Shown: in pieces, positions 27,125-36,183 of the stretch
Numbering within the stretch: position 1 is the stretch's first letter
Layout: each line of letters begins with the position of its first letter
From: Arthrobacter sp. Leaf337
Lineage (GTDB): Bacteria > Actinomycetota > Actinomycetes > Actinomycetales > Micrococcaceae
NCBI RefSeq assembly: GCF_001423745.1
Contig: NZ_LMPC01000001.1
Coordinates: 311,923 to 375,922, forward strand
Direction: 5' to 3'
DNA length: 64,000 nt
The notes under the pieces: generated by a model
The model's input: the letters and a program-made list of their open reading frames with translations, nothing else
Told to the model about the DNA's origin: nothing
Databases searched by the model: none
Translations under genes and position numbers: made by a program

Positions 27125-27838
27125 GTGACCACGCCTATCTATGAACGCGCCCTGGGCAGCGACTTCGCCCGGCTGCAACCCGAGCTCCAGGAGTACTTTT
27201 CGCTTGCTCCCGGCTCAGGACGCTACGGCGTAGGGGAGGGTGTCTTCGACGTTGTGGGGTGCCGGCAGCAGTGGCTCCGTCCGCTGCTGCGGCTGACCAG
27301 CGGGGAAGAAGCCTTCTTCCCGGAATACGGTGAGCGAATTCCCTTCCGGATCGAAAACCACGCGCACCTGGATCCGTTCGGCCGGTCGAGCCTCACCGCC
27401 AGACGCGAGATCCAGTTTCCGGGCCGCACGCGGTTGTTCCATGACACCACCAGCTTTGACGACTCCCGGAGCAAGCCGGGGCTGGTGGACTATGTCGGCC
27501 GCTACCGGCGCCTGGTCACTGACCTCAACCTGAGCGTGACGGCCGAAGGCAGGCTCCGCGGCGTCTCCGAATCGTCCCGGCTGTTCCTGGGTGCCCTGCG
27601 CATCCCGCTGCCGGCGGCCTTGGATGCCAAGGCGTACGCGGAGCAGTGGTGGGAACCGGCGGAGGGCGAAAACGGCAAGCACCGGATCCAGGTCAAGGTG
27701 ATCCAGCCGCAGCTGGGTCTCGTCCTGGTGTATGCGGGGAGCTTCGACTACCGCCTTCGCTCCTACCCCGGCCAAAGCGCGGGGCAGGGCCATCTCCCGG
27801 GCTACGCCCGGCCGGACCGGTGGGAGAGCCGCGTTTAG
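27125..27838 (+). CDS. DUF4166 domain protein
   Basis: A 237-residue soluble protein (TTPIYERALGSDFARLQPEL...), with the DUF4166 pattern YGVGEGVFDVVGCR, PFRIENHAHLDPFGRSSLTA and a C-terminal IQPQLGLVLVYAGSFDYRLR. The GTG at 27125 follows AGGAGG. Last gene of the MoxR operon; its stop overlaps that of the convergent MetE-like gene by 4 bp. Function unknown. Confidence 0.8.
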   Translation: MTTPIYERALGSDFARLQPELQEYFSLAPGSGRYGVGEGVFDVVGCRQQWLRPLLRLTSGEEAFFPEYGERIPFRIENHAHLDPFGRSSLTARREIQFPGRTRLFHDTTSFDDSRSKPGLVDYVGRYRRLVTDLNLSVTAEGRLRGVSESSRLFLGALRIPLPAALDAKAYAEQWWEPAEGENGKHRIQVKVIQPQLGLVLVYAGSFDYRLRSYPGQSAGQGHLPGYARPDRWESRV

Positions 27839-28860
27839 CCGAGGGCCAGCTGGTTGAGCCCGTCCGCCACCTGGGTGAGGCGGGTCAGCACGGCGGTGGC
27901 AGACGACGGCGTGTGCCCGGCCAGCCCCTCGGACGGCGTCACCCGGATGGAGCCGAGCGAGGAGGCGGGAAGGCCCAGCTGGCGCCACGGACGCCACACG
28001 TTCTCCACGGCTTCCTGCACCCGCGGCAGTGCGGCGGACCGGTTGCCCACCGCGAGCACCCCGGCCCACAGGCTCTTGCCGGCCTCGACCGCACCGGCGA
28101 GCTGTTCCCACTGGCGGGAGGTGAGCGCCTTGAGCGGGACGGCTATCCCATCTGCACCCGACGAAAGAATGCGGTCGAAGGGCGCCTCAACTTCGGCAAC
28201 CGCGATCACCGTTTCGACGGCACCGGCTGCCTTGGCCGCATCGATGACCAGGCGCCACGCCTCTGTCACTTCCTGCCCCGGAACAGCCCGCAGGGTCCGG
28301 TAGCCGCTGGATGTGGGAATGGTGCCGGCGAGGACCGCCGCAATATCAGGTTCATCGATCTGGACCACCAGCCGCGCCCCGGGCACAGCCGTACCGACGC
28401 GGGCCAGTAAATCACCGACGCCGGCTGCCAGCGATGCGGCGATATCGCGTCGGGCGCCGTAGTCGAGCAACACCCGTTCGCCGTTGTGGAGGTGGAGGCC
28501 TGCGGCCAGGCTCAGCGGTCCTCGCAGGTGGACCTTGAAGTCGCGGGCCGGGCTTTCTTCCGTCCCGGCAACGTCGGCAAGGACGTTGATGTCCGTTGAC
28601 AACGCAGACTTCGCCCGCATGAGGTCTTTCCCCGGACGATCCACGATCCGCCATCCGTGGGGCTGGACGTCGACGGCCAGGTCCACCAGGAGTGACGCGG
28701 TCCGGCCGAGGGCATCGGAGCCGACGCCGCGGTCCGGAAGCTCCACGAGGAACGGCAGGTGCGGGTTCCCGAGTTCGCCGCGGACGATCCGCGTCGCCTC
28801 CAAAGGATCGTCACCGGGCCACGGGCCCAGGGCAGTGGCAGTTACTTGCGATTCCGGCAT
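27835..28860 (-). CDS. MetE C-terminal-like protein lacking zinc ligands
   Basis: A 341-residue protein similar to the C-terminal barrel of cobalamin-independent methionine synthase (VHLRGPLSLAAGLHLHNGER, VVQIDEPDIAAVLAG, LGSIRVTPSEGLAG). Functional MetE binds zinc through His-x-Cys and a later Cys in a PDCGL-type motif; this protein contains no cysteine at all, and the equivalent positions read VIAVAEVE and TPSEGL. It is often labelled methionine synthase in relatives, but transfer to homocysteine by the known mechanism seems impossible. It lies 3 bp downstream of the chorismate mutase gene. Confidence 0.7.
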   Translation of the reverse strand: MPESQVTATALGPWPGDDPLEATRIVRGELGNPHLPFLVELPDRGVGSDALGRTASLLVDLAVDVQPHGWRIVDRPGKDLMRAKSALSTDINVLADVAGTEESPARDFKVHLRGPLSLAAGLHLHNGERVLLDYGARRDIAASLAAGVGDLLARVGTAVPGARLVVQIDEPDIAAVLAGTIPTSSGYRTLRAVPGQEVTEAWRLVIDAAKAAGAVETVIAVAEVEAPFDRILSSGADGIAVPLKALTSRQWEQLAGAVEAGKSLWAGVLAVGNRSAALPRVQEAVENVWRPWRQLGLPASSLGSIRVTPSEGLAGHTPSSATAVLTRLTQVADGLNQLALG

Positions 28861-28863
28861 GGC

Positions 28864-29307
28864 CTAGGCGTCGACGGCGGTGGACGGGGCGGGCGGGGAA
28901 AGCAGCGGCCGGCCGGCAGCGGACCCGTTGTTCCCGGCGGCCTGGTGGTCTTCGGCAATGGCTTCGTGGTGCCGGATGACCTCGCCGATGATGAAGTTCA
29001 GGAATTTCTCGGCAAATGCCGGATCCAGGTGGGCCTCCTCGGCCAGGCGGCGCAGCCGCGCAATCTGGGCAGTCTCCCGGCCCGGGTCCCCGGCAGGCAG
29101 CCTGTGCGCCGCCTTGAGGAAACCGACCTTCTGCGTGGCCTTGAACCGTTCGGCGAGGAGGAACACGAGCGTGGCGTCGATGTTGTCGATACTGGACCGG
29201 ATGGACAGTAGTTCCGCCATGACCGATTGGTCGACTTGTCCGGCCAACGAGCTGGCTGAGGGGTCGTAGGATTCGGCGTCTGGAAGATCTTGGTTCTGCT
29301 CGGTCAT
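28864..29307 (-). CDS. AroQ-type chorismate mutase
   Basis: A 147-residue protein with an all-helical AroQ domain (LLSIRSSIDNIDATLVFLLAERFKATQKVGFLKA, residues ~34-67; then ETAQIARLRRLAEEAHLDPAFAEKFLNFIIGEVIRHHE), converting chorismate to prephenate for Phe/Tyr synthesis. Arg and Lys of the active site (R37, R54 and K58 region) appear retained. An acidic N-terminal leader and a low-complexity tail flank the domain. Upstream gene of the MetE-like gene. Confidence 0.88.
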   Translation of the reverse strand: MTEQNQDLPDAESYDPSASSLAGQVDQSVMAELLSIRSSIDNIDATLVFLLAERFKATQKVGFLKAAHRLPAGDPGRETAQIARLRRLAEEAHLDPAFAEKFLNFIIGEVIRHHEAIAEDHQAAGNNGSAAGRPLLSPPAPSTAVDA

Positions 29308-29390
29308 GGTCCCAGTCTATGGGCACCCCGCCAATTCCCCGTGGCTGTTAAGCGTCCTCGCAACGTTCCCGCGGGAGGCTGCCGGGGACG

Positions 29391-29427
29391 GAAATGCCCG
29401 CCGTCCGGAACGGACGGCGGGCATTTC
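29391..29427. terminator. Terminator at end of peptide ABC operon
   Basis: A perfect 17-bp stem (GAAATGCCCGCCGTCCG and complement) with a GAA loop just downstream of the ABC ATPase stop at 29443. Confidence 0.85.
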
Positions 29428-29442
29428 CAACACGGAGCGGAA

Positions 29443-31137
29443 CTAACGGGCCAGCAGCGCGCGGTTGGCTTCCCGGCGCTTGGCCTGTTCGTCCGGATCA
29501 GGGACGGGCAGCGACGCGATCAGCCGGCGCGTGTAGTCGTGCTGGGGGGCGCCCATCACCTGCGTGCCTAGCCCCTGCTCCACGAGCTTGCCCTTGTAGA
29601 GCACGCCGACCCAGTGGGACAGGATGTCGACGACCGCGAGGTCGTGGCTGATGAACAGCGCGGCGAAGCCGAATTCCGCCTGGATGTCCTTGAACAGTTC
29701 CAGCACCACAGCCTGGACGGAAACGTCCAGCGCCGAAGTGGGTTCGTCGGCAATCAGCAGCTTCGGGTTCAGGATGAGGGCCCTGGCCAGCGACGCCCGC
29801 TGCCGCTGTCCGCCGGACAGTTCGTGCGGGAACCGGTCAGCATACGACGCCGGCAGCTGCACCGATTCGAGCAGCTCACCAACGCGTTTCCGCGCCTGTG
29901 CCGGCGTGGGATTGCTGTGGATGATGAGCGGCTCGGCAACGCAGTCACCGATGGTTAGTTGCGGGTTGAAGGACGCCGCCGGGTCCTGGAAAACGAAGCC
30001 GATCTCCTTACGGAGGGGCTTGAACGTCCGTTCCTTGAGGTTCAGCATTTCGTAGTCCAGCACCTTCAGGCTGCCGCCGGTGGTGCGGTTGAGGCCGGCG
30101 ATGGCGCGTCCGATGGTGGTTTTGCCGGATCCCGATTCACCGACCAGGCCGAAGACCTCACCCTCGGACAGGGTAAAGCTCACGCCGTCTACGGCCTTGA
30201 AAGCGGGAGTGCCCAGCCTGCCGGGGTACTCAATGGTCAGGCCCTTGGCTTCCACCAGGACTTTGCCACCCTGGTGGGCCCGCGTCGTCATTCCCTCGGA
30301 AGCGGAGTTCCTGCCTAGGTGCGGCACAGCCGCCAGAAGCTTCCGTGTGTACTCCTGTTTCGGCTCAGCGAACAGCACCTTGGCGGTTGCCTCCTCGACG
30401 ACGTCGCCCTGGTACATCACCACCACCCGGTCGGCGAGATCGGCCACCACCCCCATGTTGTGGGTGATGAGCACGATCGAGGTGCCGTACGTGTCCCGCA
30501 GGTCCCTGAGCAGCTGGAGGATCTCAGCCTGGACCGTAACGTCCAAGGCTGTTGTTGGTTCATCGGCGACGATCAGCCCCGGATTAAGTGCCAGTGCGGC
30601 CGCAATGACGACGCGCTGCTTCTGGCCTCCGGAAAACTGGTGGGGATAGTAGTCCACCCGGTTTTCGGGGTCCGGGATGCCCACTTTCCGGAGGGCCTCG
30701 ATGGCGCGGGATTTGGCCTCCCTGGCCGACACTTTGCCGCCCTTGCCCTGCGCATGGGCACGGATGCCTTCTGCGATCTGCCATCCCACGGTGAAGACGG
30801 GGTTCAGGGCGGTGGACGGTTCCTGGAAGACCATGGCGACGTCCCGGCCGCGGATCTGCCGCAGCTTGGCGGCGCTGACACTGATGACGTTGTTCCCGTT
30901 GATCAGCACCGCACCGGAGCTGATGGCGGTCTCCGGGAGGAGGCCGAGGATTGTCTTGGCGGTAACGGTCTTGCCGGAGCCTGACTCACCGACGATCGCC
31001 ACCACTTCGCCCGGGTTGACCTCAAGGCTGACGTCCTTGACGGCATAGACGTCCCCGGCATCGGTAGCGAAAGTGACCTTCAAGTGGTCAATATCCAGGA
31101 CCGGGCCTGTGCCGTGCTTGTCGATGTTGATGGTCAT
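29443..31137 (-). CDS. Dipeptide/oligopeptide ABC transporter, fused double ATPase
   Basis: A 564-residue protein with two complete ABC cassettes: Walker A GESGSGKTVTAKT, signature FSGGQKQRVV and Walker B IVADEPTTALD in the first (~1-260), and GESGSGKTTIGRA, LSGGQRQRAS and LIADEPTSALD in the second (~280-540). It corresponds to DppD and DppF fused in one chain and energises peptide (or nickel/sugar-oligomer) uptake. Its start overlaps the permease stop (ATGA). Confidence 0.93.
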   Translation of the reverse strand: MTINIDKHGTGPVLDIDHLKVTFATDAGDVYAVKDVSLEVNPGEVVAIVGESGSGKTVTAKTILGLLPETAISSGAVLINGNNVISVSAAKLRQIRGRDVAMVFQEPSTALNPVFTVGWQIAEGIRAHAQGKGGKVSAREAKSRAIEALRKVGIPDPENRVDYYPHQFSGGQKQRVVIAAALALNPGLIVADEPTTALDVTVQAEILQLLRDLRDTYGTSIVLITHNMGVVADLADRVVVMYQGDVVEEATAKVLFAEPKQEYTRKLLAAVPHLGRNSASEGMTTRAHQGGKVLVEAKGLTIEYPGRLGTPAFKAVDGVSFTLSEGEVFGLVGESGSGKTTIGRAIAGLNRTTGGSLKVLDYEMLNLKERTFKPLRKEIGFVFQDPAASFNPQLTIGDCVAEPLIIHSNPTPAQARKRVGELLESVQLPASYADRFPHELSGGQRQRASLARALILNPKLLIADEPTSALDVSVQAVVLELFKDIQAEFGFAALFISHDLAVVDILSHWVGVLYKGKLVEQGLGTQVMGAPQHDYTRRLIASLPVPDPDEQAKRREANRALLAR

Positions 31138-32156
31138 GAACTGCTCACTTCTGCTTGGATTCCTGCCCCGGCTGCGCCCGAATCGGGCCCGCCCTTGCCG
31201 GAAGCGGCCTTCTTGCGTCCGCGCAGCCGCGGATCGTTGAGGTCGTTGATGCTCTCACCCATGAGGGTGAGGCCGACGACGGTCAGCACCATTGCGAGGC
31301 CCGGGAACACGCCCGTCCACCAGATGCCGGACGTGGTGTCGGCCAGCGCCTGCTTCAGGTCGAAGCCCCATTCCGCGGCGGAGCTGGGTTCGATGCCAAA
31401 GCCCAGGAAGCCCAGGCCTGCCATCGTGAGGATTGCTTCGGAGGCATTCAGCGTGAAGATCAGCGGCAGGGTGCGCGTGGCGTTCTTATAGATGTGCCGG
31501 CTCATGATGCGGATGTTCGAAGCACCCACTACCTTGGCGGATTCCACGAAGGGTTCGGCCTTGAGACGGATGGTCTCGGACCGGATCACCCGGAAGTACT
31601 GAGGAATGAAGACCACGGTAATGGAGATTGCCGCGGCCATGATGCCGCCCAGCAGGCTGGACTGGCCGCCGCTGATGACGATTGCCATGACGATTGCGAC
31701 CAGCAGCGAGGGGAAGGCGTAGATGGCGTCCGCGATGACAACAAGGATCCGGTCCAGCCAGCCGCCGATGTAGCCGCTGACGAGTCCCAGGATGACGCCG
31801 ATGAAGATCGACATCAGGACGGCCACAACGATCACCATGATGGCCGTCTGCGTTCCCCAGATAACCCGGGACAAAACATCGTAGCCGCCCACCGTGGTCC
31901 CCAGCAGGTGCTTTCCACCGGGCGCCTCCTGGGCGGGGAAGTTGCCGTCCGCGTCCGAAAGCTGGGCGTACCCGTAGGGAGCCAGGAGTGGCGCGAATAT
32001 GGCCGTCAGCACAAATGCACTGGTCAGGACGAGTCCTGCCACCAGCATTCCGCGTTGCAGGCCCACGCTCTTGTTGAAGTGCGAGATGACCGGCAGCCGG
32101 CGGAAGAGCGAAGCGCGGGGATCCGCTGCGGGTTCAACAGTTGTTGGGGTGCTCAT
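31134..32156 (-). CDS. Peptide ABC transporter permease, DppC-like
   Basis: A 340-residue permease with ~6 TM helices and the BPD-transport EAA loop (EPFVESAKVVGASNIRIMSRHI). N-terminal cytoplasmic extension with the OppC-type helix (RGMLVAGLVLTSAFVLTAIFAPLLAPYGY). One base separates its start from the stop of the DppB-like permease. Confidence 0.93.
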   Translation of the reverse strand: MSTPTTVEPAADPRASLFRRLPVISHFNKSVGLQRGMLVAGLVLTSAFVLTAIFAPLLAPYGYAQLSDADGNFPAQEAPGGKHLLGTTVGGYDVLSRVIWGTQTAIMVIVVAVLMSIFIGVILGLVSGYIGGWLDRILVVIADAIYAFPSLLVAIVMAIVISGGQSSLLGGIMAAAISITVVFIPQYFRVIRSETIRLKAEPFVESAKVVGASNIRIMSRHIYKNATRTLPLIFTLNASEAILTMAGLGFLGFGIEPSSAAEWGFDLKQALADTTSGIWWTGVFPGLAMVLTVVGLTLMGESINDLNDPRLRGRKKAASGKGGPDSGAAGAGIQAEVSSS

Positions 32157-32157
32157 G

Positions 32158-33249
32158 TCAGTACCTCACGCGGGGGTCGATCAGCGCGGCAACAATGTCC
32201 ACGATGAAGTTGGTCACGGCCACGATGACGGCGAGGAGGACCACGATGCCCTGGACCGCAACGAAGTCGCGTGCCGTGAGGTAGGTGGCCAGCTGGAATC
32301 CAAGCCCTTTCCATTCAAAGGTTGTTTCCGTCAGCACGGCGCCTCCGAGCATCACTGCTATTTGCAGGCCCATCACGGTGATGATGGGGATCAGCGCAGG
32401 CTTGTAAGCGTGCTTGGTGACCAGCCGGAATTCGCTGACGCCGCGGGAGCGCCCGGCCTCCACGTAGTCCCGGCCCAGGGTTCCGATCACGTTAGTGCGG
32501 ACCAGCCGCAGGAAGATGCCTGCGGTCAGCAGGCCCAGGGCGACGGCAGGCAGGACCGCGTGCGCCATGACGTCACCCAGTGCTGCCATGTTGCCACTGC
32601 GGATGGCATCCAGCCAGTAGATGCCTGTCGGCGACTGCAGGGAGGTGAGCTCCAGTTCGCTGGAGGTCTTGGCGCGACCAGCCACGGGGAGCCACCCGAG
32701 CCACACGGCGAAAGTGAGTTTCAGGAGCATGCCGGCGAAGAACACAGGAGTGCCGTAGCAGACGATGGCGAAAACGCGAAGTACAGCGTCGGGGGCGTGG
32801 TCCCTCCGGTACGCGGCGACCATGCCCAGCGGAATACCCACCAGCAGGGCCACCAGCAATGCGTTGATGGTCAGTTCCAGAGTGGCAGAGCCGTAGGTGG
32901 CCAGCATTTCCGTGACCTGGCGGTTGTCCGAGAGGGTGGTGCCGAAGTTGCCCGTGGCCAGATGTCCCAGGTACTCGAAATACTGCACGAGGATCGGACG
33001 GTCATAGCCTGCGGCGGTGATCCGCTCCGCCAGCTGCTCAGGCGGCAGCCGGCCGCCCATGGCCGCAGTGATGGGATCGCCGGTGATGCGCATCAGGAAG
33101 AACACCAGCGTCACGAGGATGAAAATCGTAGGAAAGATCAAGAGGAACCTGATCAGGATGTATTGGCCCAGTCCCCCGCCGGACGATTTCTTTTTTGACG
33201 GCAGCAGGCCGTCGGCGTCGGTTGGCGGCGCCTCAATCAGTGTTGTCAT
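32158..33249 (-). CDS. Peptide ABC transporter permease, DppB-like
   Basis: A 363-residue permease: first TM (YILIRFLLIFPTIFILVTLVFFLM), the DppB periplasmic loop (GDPITAAMGG...) and EAA loop (YVEAGRSRGVSEFRLVTKHAYK). The N-terminal 28 residues are charged and poly-Lys containing (LPSKKKSSGGG). Second gene of the operon, 131 bp after the binding-protein gene, with a hairpin in the gap. Confidence 0.93.
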   Translation of the reverse strand: MTTLIEAPPTDADGLLPSKKKSSGGGLGQYILIRFLLIFPTIFILVTLVFFLMRITGDPITAAMGGRLPPEQLAERITAAGYDRPILVQYFEYLGHLATGNFGTTLSDNRQVTEMLATYGSATLELTINALLVALLVGIPLGMVAAYRRDHAPDAVLRVFAIVCYGTPVFFAGMLLKLTFAVWLGWLPVAGRAKTSSELELTSLQSPTGIYWLDAIRSGNMAALGDVMAHAVLPAVALGLLTAGIFLRLVRTNVIGTLGRDYVEAGRSRGVSEFRLVTKHAYKPALIPIITVMGLQIAVMLGGAVLTETTFEWKGLGFQLATYLTARDFVAVQGIVVLLAVIVAVTNFIVDIVAALIDPRVRY

Positions 33250-33318
33250 TGGTACCTAAATGTGTGCTTCCGGCGGCTTCGTGGGCCCCGAAATCTGTTG
33301 CCCTGCTCCAGCACGAAA

Positions 33319-33345
33319 GGCGGGACGCCGCACGGGCGCCCCGCC
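33319..33345. terminator. Intercistronic hairpin after binding-protein gene
   Basis: GGCGGGACGCC pairs with GGCGCCCCGCC (one mismatch) in the 131-bp gap before the DppB-like gene. Probably an attenuator or RNA stabiliser that lets the binding protein be made in excess. Confidence 0.55.
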
Positions 33346-33380
33346 TCCTCTGCTGGCCAGGACCGGATGGAGAACTGGAC

Positions 33381-35015
33381 CTACTTGGAAATTACGCCAA
33401 GCCGGGTCTTGAAGGATGCGTCCAGGGTCTTTTCGACACCCTTGACATCCTTTCCGGCGACCATGAGCTGGGCGCCCTGCAGCAGCGGCAGCGTGGAAAG
33501 ATCCTTGGCCACGGCCGTCTGGGCTTCGCCCAGCACCTTTTCGCGCTCTGCCTTGTCAACGGTGGTGAGCTGGGTCTTGATCAGCTCGGTGACGGATGCA
33601 TTTTCGTAGTGGTTCTTGAGGAAGTTGCCCGGAACGAAGAACGGGGTCAGGTAGTTGTCCGCGTCCGAGTAATCGGGGAACCAGCCGAGCTGGTACACCG
33701 GGTAGGCGTCAGCAGTGCGGTCCTTGGAGTAGGTGACCCACTCGGTGGACTGCAGGTCAACCTTGAACAGTCCGGACTTTTCCAGCTGCTCCTTGATCAT
33801 CGCGTACTCGTCGCCGGATGACTTGCCGTAGTGGTCCGGGTTGTACTGCAGCTTGATGTTCACCGGTGCGGTGACTCCTGCATCGGCGAAGGCCTTCTTG
33901 GCCTTGTCCAGGCTGGGCTTGCCGCTGCCGTCGCCGTACATTTCCTTCAGTGGCTGGATCGCGCCAACGAAGCCGTCGGGCACCACAGAGTACGCCGGCA
34001 GGTAAGTGCCCTTGTAGACCTGGGTTGCGATGGCGTCGCGGTCAACGACGTTGGCCATGGCCTGGCGGACGGCGAGGGCCTTGGCGGGATCTGCGTCGGC
34101 AGCCTTGGCACCGAACGGCATGGTGTCGAAGTTGAACACGATGTAGCGCAGCTCTCCACCGGGGCCCTTGTGAACCTTGACCTTGGAGTCCTTCTCCAGG
34201 TCCGCGGCGTCAGTTGCGGTCAAGCTGCGTCCGGCGACATCAATGTTCCCCTGCTGGACGTCCAACTTGAGGTTGTTTGAGTCGGCGTAGTACTTGATGG
34301 TGGCGCCGTCGTTCGCGGGCTTGCCGAGCAGGCCCTTGTAATCCGGGTTGACCTTGAGGCTGACAAGCTCGTTCTTCTTGTAGCTGTCGATCGTATAGGG
34401 GCCGGCGAACGGTTTGCCCTTGACGATTTCATCGTCCGTCATCAGCTTGTCGGCCGGGAAGACCTCTTCGTCGACGATCGGTCCGGAGTTGGCCGCAAGA
34501 ACGCCCGGGAAGACCTGGTCGTTGCCGGCCTTCAGCTTGAAGACAACAGTGGAGTCGTCCTTGGCGGTGACCGACTCCAGGTTGCCCAGGAGCGAAGCCG
34601 GACCGTTCGGGTCAGCGATGCTGACGACGCGGTCGATGGAGAACTTCACGTCCGAGGATGTGAGTGCGTGCCCGTTGGCAAATTTGAGGTCCGACTTGAG
34701 CTTCACGGTGTATTCCGTGGGGCTGGTGAATTCCGCGGACTCCGCGATGTCGGGCGTAGCGTCCGCCGTGCCCGGCTTGGCGTTCAGGAGGAACGGGTAG
34801 ATCTGGTTCATCACCATGAAGGAACCGGCATCGTAGGACCCCGCAGGATCGAGGGTAACGACCTTATCGGTGGTGCCGTAGGTGATGGTTCCGCCTCCGG
34901 CACCGCCGGTGGAAGTTCCGCCGCCGCCGGACGGACCTGTGCAGGCTGTCAGTGCAAACGCGGAAACACCCGCGAGCGCGATAGCGCTGTGCAGGGCCTT
35001 TTTGTTCATTGCCAT
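33381..35015 (-). CDS. Peptide ABC transporter substrate-binding lipoprotein
   Basis: A 544-residue SBP family 5 protein. Signal peptide with the lipobox LTAC (IALAGVSAFALTACTGPSGG), a Gly/Ser/Thr linker, then the DppA/OppA fold (VVTLDPAGSYDAGSFMVMNQIYPFLL; FKLKAGNDQVFPGVLAAN; YNPDHYG). The start ATG at 35015 (MAMNKK) has GAAAG 7 bases upstream. First gene of the dpp-type operon; the 297-bp region upstream to the caspase gene holds its promoter. Confidence 0.92.
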   Translation of the reverse strand: MAMNKKALHSAIALAGVSAFALTACTGPSGGGGTSTGGAGGGTITYGTTDKVVTLDPAGSYDAGSFMVMNQIYPFLLNAKPGTADATPDIAESAEFTSPTEYTVKLKSDLKFANGHALTSSDVKFSIDRVVSIADPNGPASLLGNLESVTAKDDSTVVFKLKAGNDQVFPGVLAANSGPIVDEEVFPADKLMTDDEIVKGKPFAGPYTIDSYKKNELVSLKVNPDYKGLLGKPANDGATIKYYADSNNLKLDVQQGNIDVAGRSLTATDAADLEKDSKVKVHKGPGGELRYIVFNFDTMPFGAKAADADPAKALAVRQAMANVVDRDAIATQVYKGTYLPAYSVVPDGFVGAIQPLKEMYGDGSGKPSLDKAKKAFADAGVTAPVNIKLQYNPDHYGKSSGDEYAMIKEQLEKSGLFKVDLQSTEWVTYSKDRTADAYPVYQLGWFPDYSDADNYLTPFFVPGNFLKNHYENASVTELIKTQLTTVDKAEREKVLGEAQTAVAKDLSTLPLLQGAQLMVAGKDVKGVEKTLDASFKTRLGVISK

Positions 35016-35312
35016 CTGTGGACTTTCTGTTCGATGAGTACACGCGTGCCGCCGCGCAACTGGATCAGTTGGACTCGGTGGGCGGGACGTTGTCCTGATC
35101 ACACGATTCAATCAGACCGGAGCGCGGTGAATCGTTACAACCTGTGAGTTGAGACACAAAATTTACCTGATTGGGTCAAAACTATCGTTTTCTTCAGCAT
35201 TCCGGCCTGATCAGCCTCCGACGGAACGATGAGTGAGTGCCCTAAGAAATTGCCATTGAAGAGTCTCCTTCCCGGGAATAGAGTTGCCCTACCCGGCTGA
35301 AGGGAACACATC

Positions 35313-36140
35313 ATGAGCAAAGCCGCCCTCTGTGTGGGGATCAACGAATTTGAACACCTGCCGAAATCCAGCTGGCTGCAGGGCTGCGTCAATGACGCCC
35401 GGGACCTCGCCGCACTGCTGCAAACCGGGTATGGGTTCGCCGAGTCGGACATCTCGCTGTTGCTGGATTCCCAGGCCACGAAGAGCCAGGTGATGGCGCA
35501 GCTGGATTCGATGATGGACCGCGCGGCCGCCGGCGAACTCCGGCACATCGTCTTCACCTTCTCCAGCCACGGAACGCAGATTCCAGACACCAGCAACGAC
35601 GAAGCCGACCGGCTGGATGAAGCCTTCGCCTGCTTCGACATCAACAACACCGGCGACTCGTGGGATCCGGCCACCGTCATCTCGGATGACGAACTGTTCA
35701 CCCTCTTTGCCCGCTTGCCGGACGGCGTGCTGATGGATGTTGTGCTGGATACCTGCCACAGCGGCACGGGCCTGAAATCACTGGACCTCCTGCCCGGGCG
35801 GCGGCCCCGCTTCCTGCCGGCACCGACCCCCCGCGGCGTTGCTGCCACGGAGTTCAGCGACACGCGGGCACTGCGTGATCTGGTGAAGGCCGGCCGGGGC
35901 GTCAAACCCGTTCTTTTGGCCGCCTGCCGGGCAGATCAGACCGCCGCCGACGCATTCCTGGATGGCCGGTACAACGGAGCCTTCACGTACAACTTCATCA
36001 AGGCGGTCACCGGCGACGGCGCCCTGGGCCGGGCGGACATCCTCAAGCTGGTCAGCAAAGGCCTCAGGGCCGGCGGCTTCGACCAGGTGGCCCAGCTGGA
36101 AGGCTCGACGCCCGCACGGAAGGCCCCGTGGGGAAGCTGA
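35313..36140 (+). CDS. Metacaspase-like (peptidase C14) protein
   Basis: A 275-residue caspase-fold protease. The p20 domain starts almost at the N-terminus (AALCVGINEFEHLP...CVNDARDLAALL); the catalytic dyad is H86 (TFSSHGTQ) and C148 (VLDTCHSG). The p10-like part has LLAACRADQTAAD and YNGAFTYNFIKAV. No signal peptide, effector or sensor domain is fused, so it looks like a stand-alone cytoplasmic orthocaspase cleaving after basic residues. It is convergent with a thermolysin-like gene (43-bp gap). The role is unknown; stress, death or conflict functions are described for relatives. Confidence 0.88.
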   Translation: MSKAALCVGINEFEHLPKSSWLQGCVNDARDLAALLQTGYGFAESDISLLLDSQATKSQVMAQLDSMMDRAAAGELRHIVFTFSSHGTQIPDTSNDEADRLDEAFACFDINNTGDSWDPATVISDDELFTLFARLPDGVLMDVVLDTCHSGTGLKSLDLLPGRRPRFLPAPTPRGVAATEFSDTRALRDLVKAGRGVKPVLLAACRADQTAADAFLDGRYNGAFTYNFIKAVTGDGALGRADILKLVSKGLRAGGFDQVAQLEGSTPARKAPWGS

Positions 36141-36183
36141 TGCAGGCCGGAAGCTGACCGCGGCGCGGGAAGCTGACGGCGGC

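Noticed and set aside
27835..28860. Functional methionine synthase
   Set aside because: All zinc-binding cysteines are missing; kept as MetE-like of unknown function.
31155..33198. Long plus-strand frames opposite the peptide permeases
   Set aside because: Histidine/Gln/Asp-rich shadow translations of the permease genes with no domain or start support.
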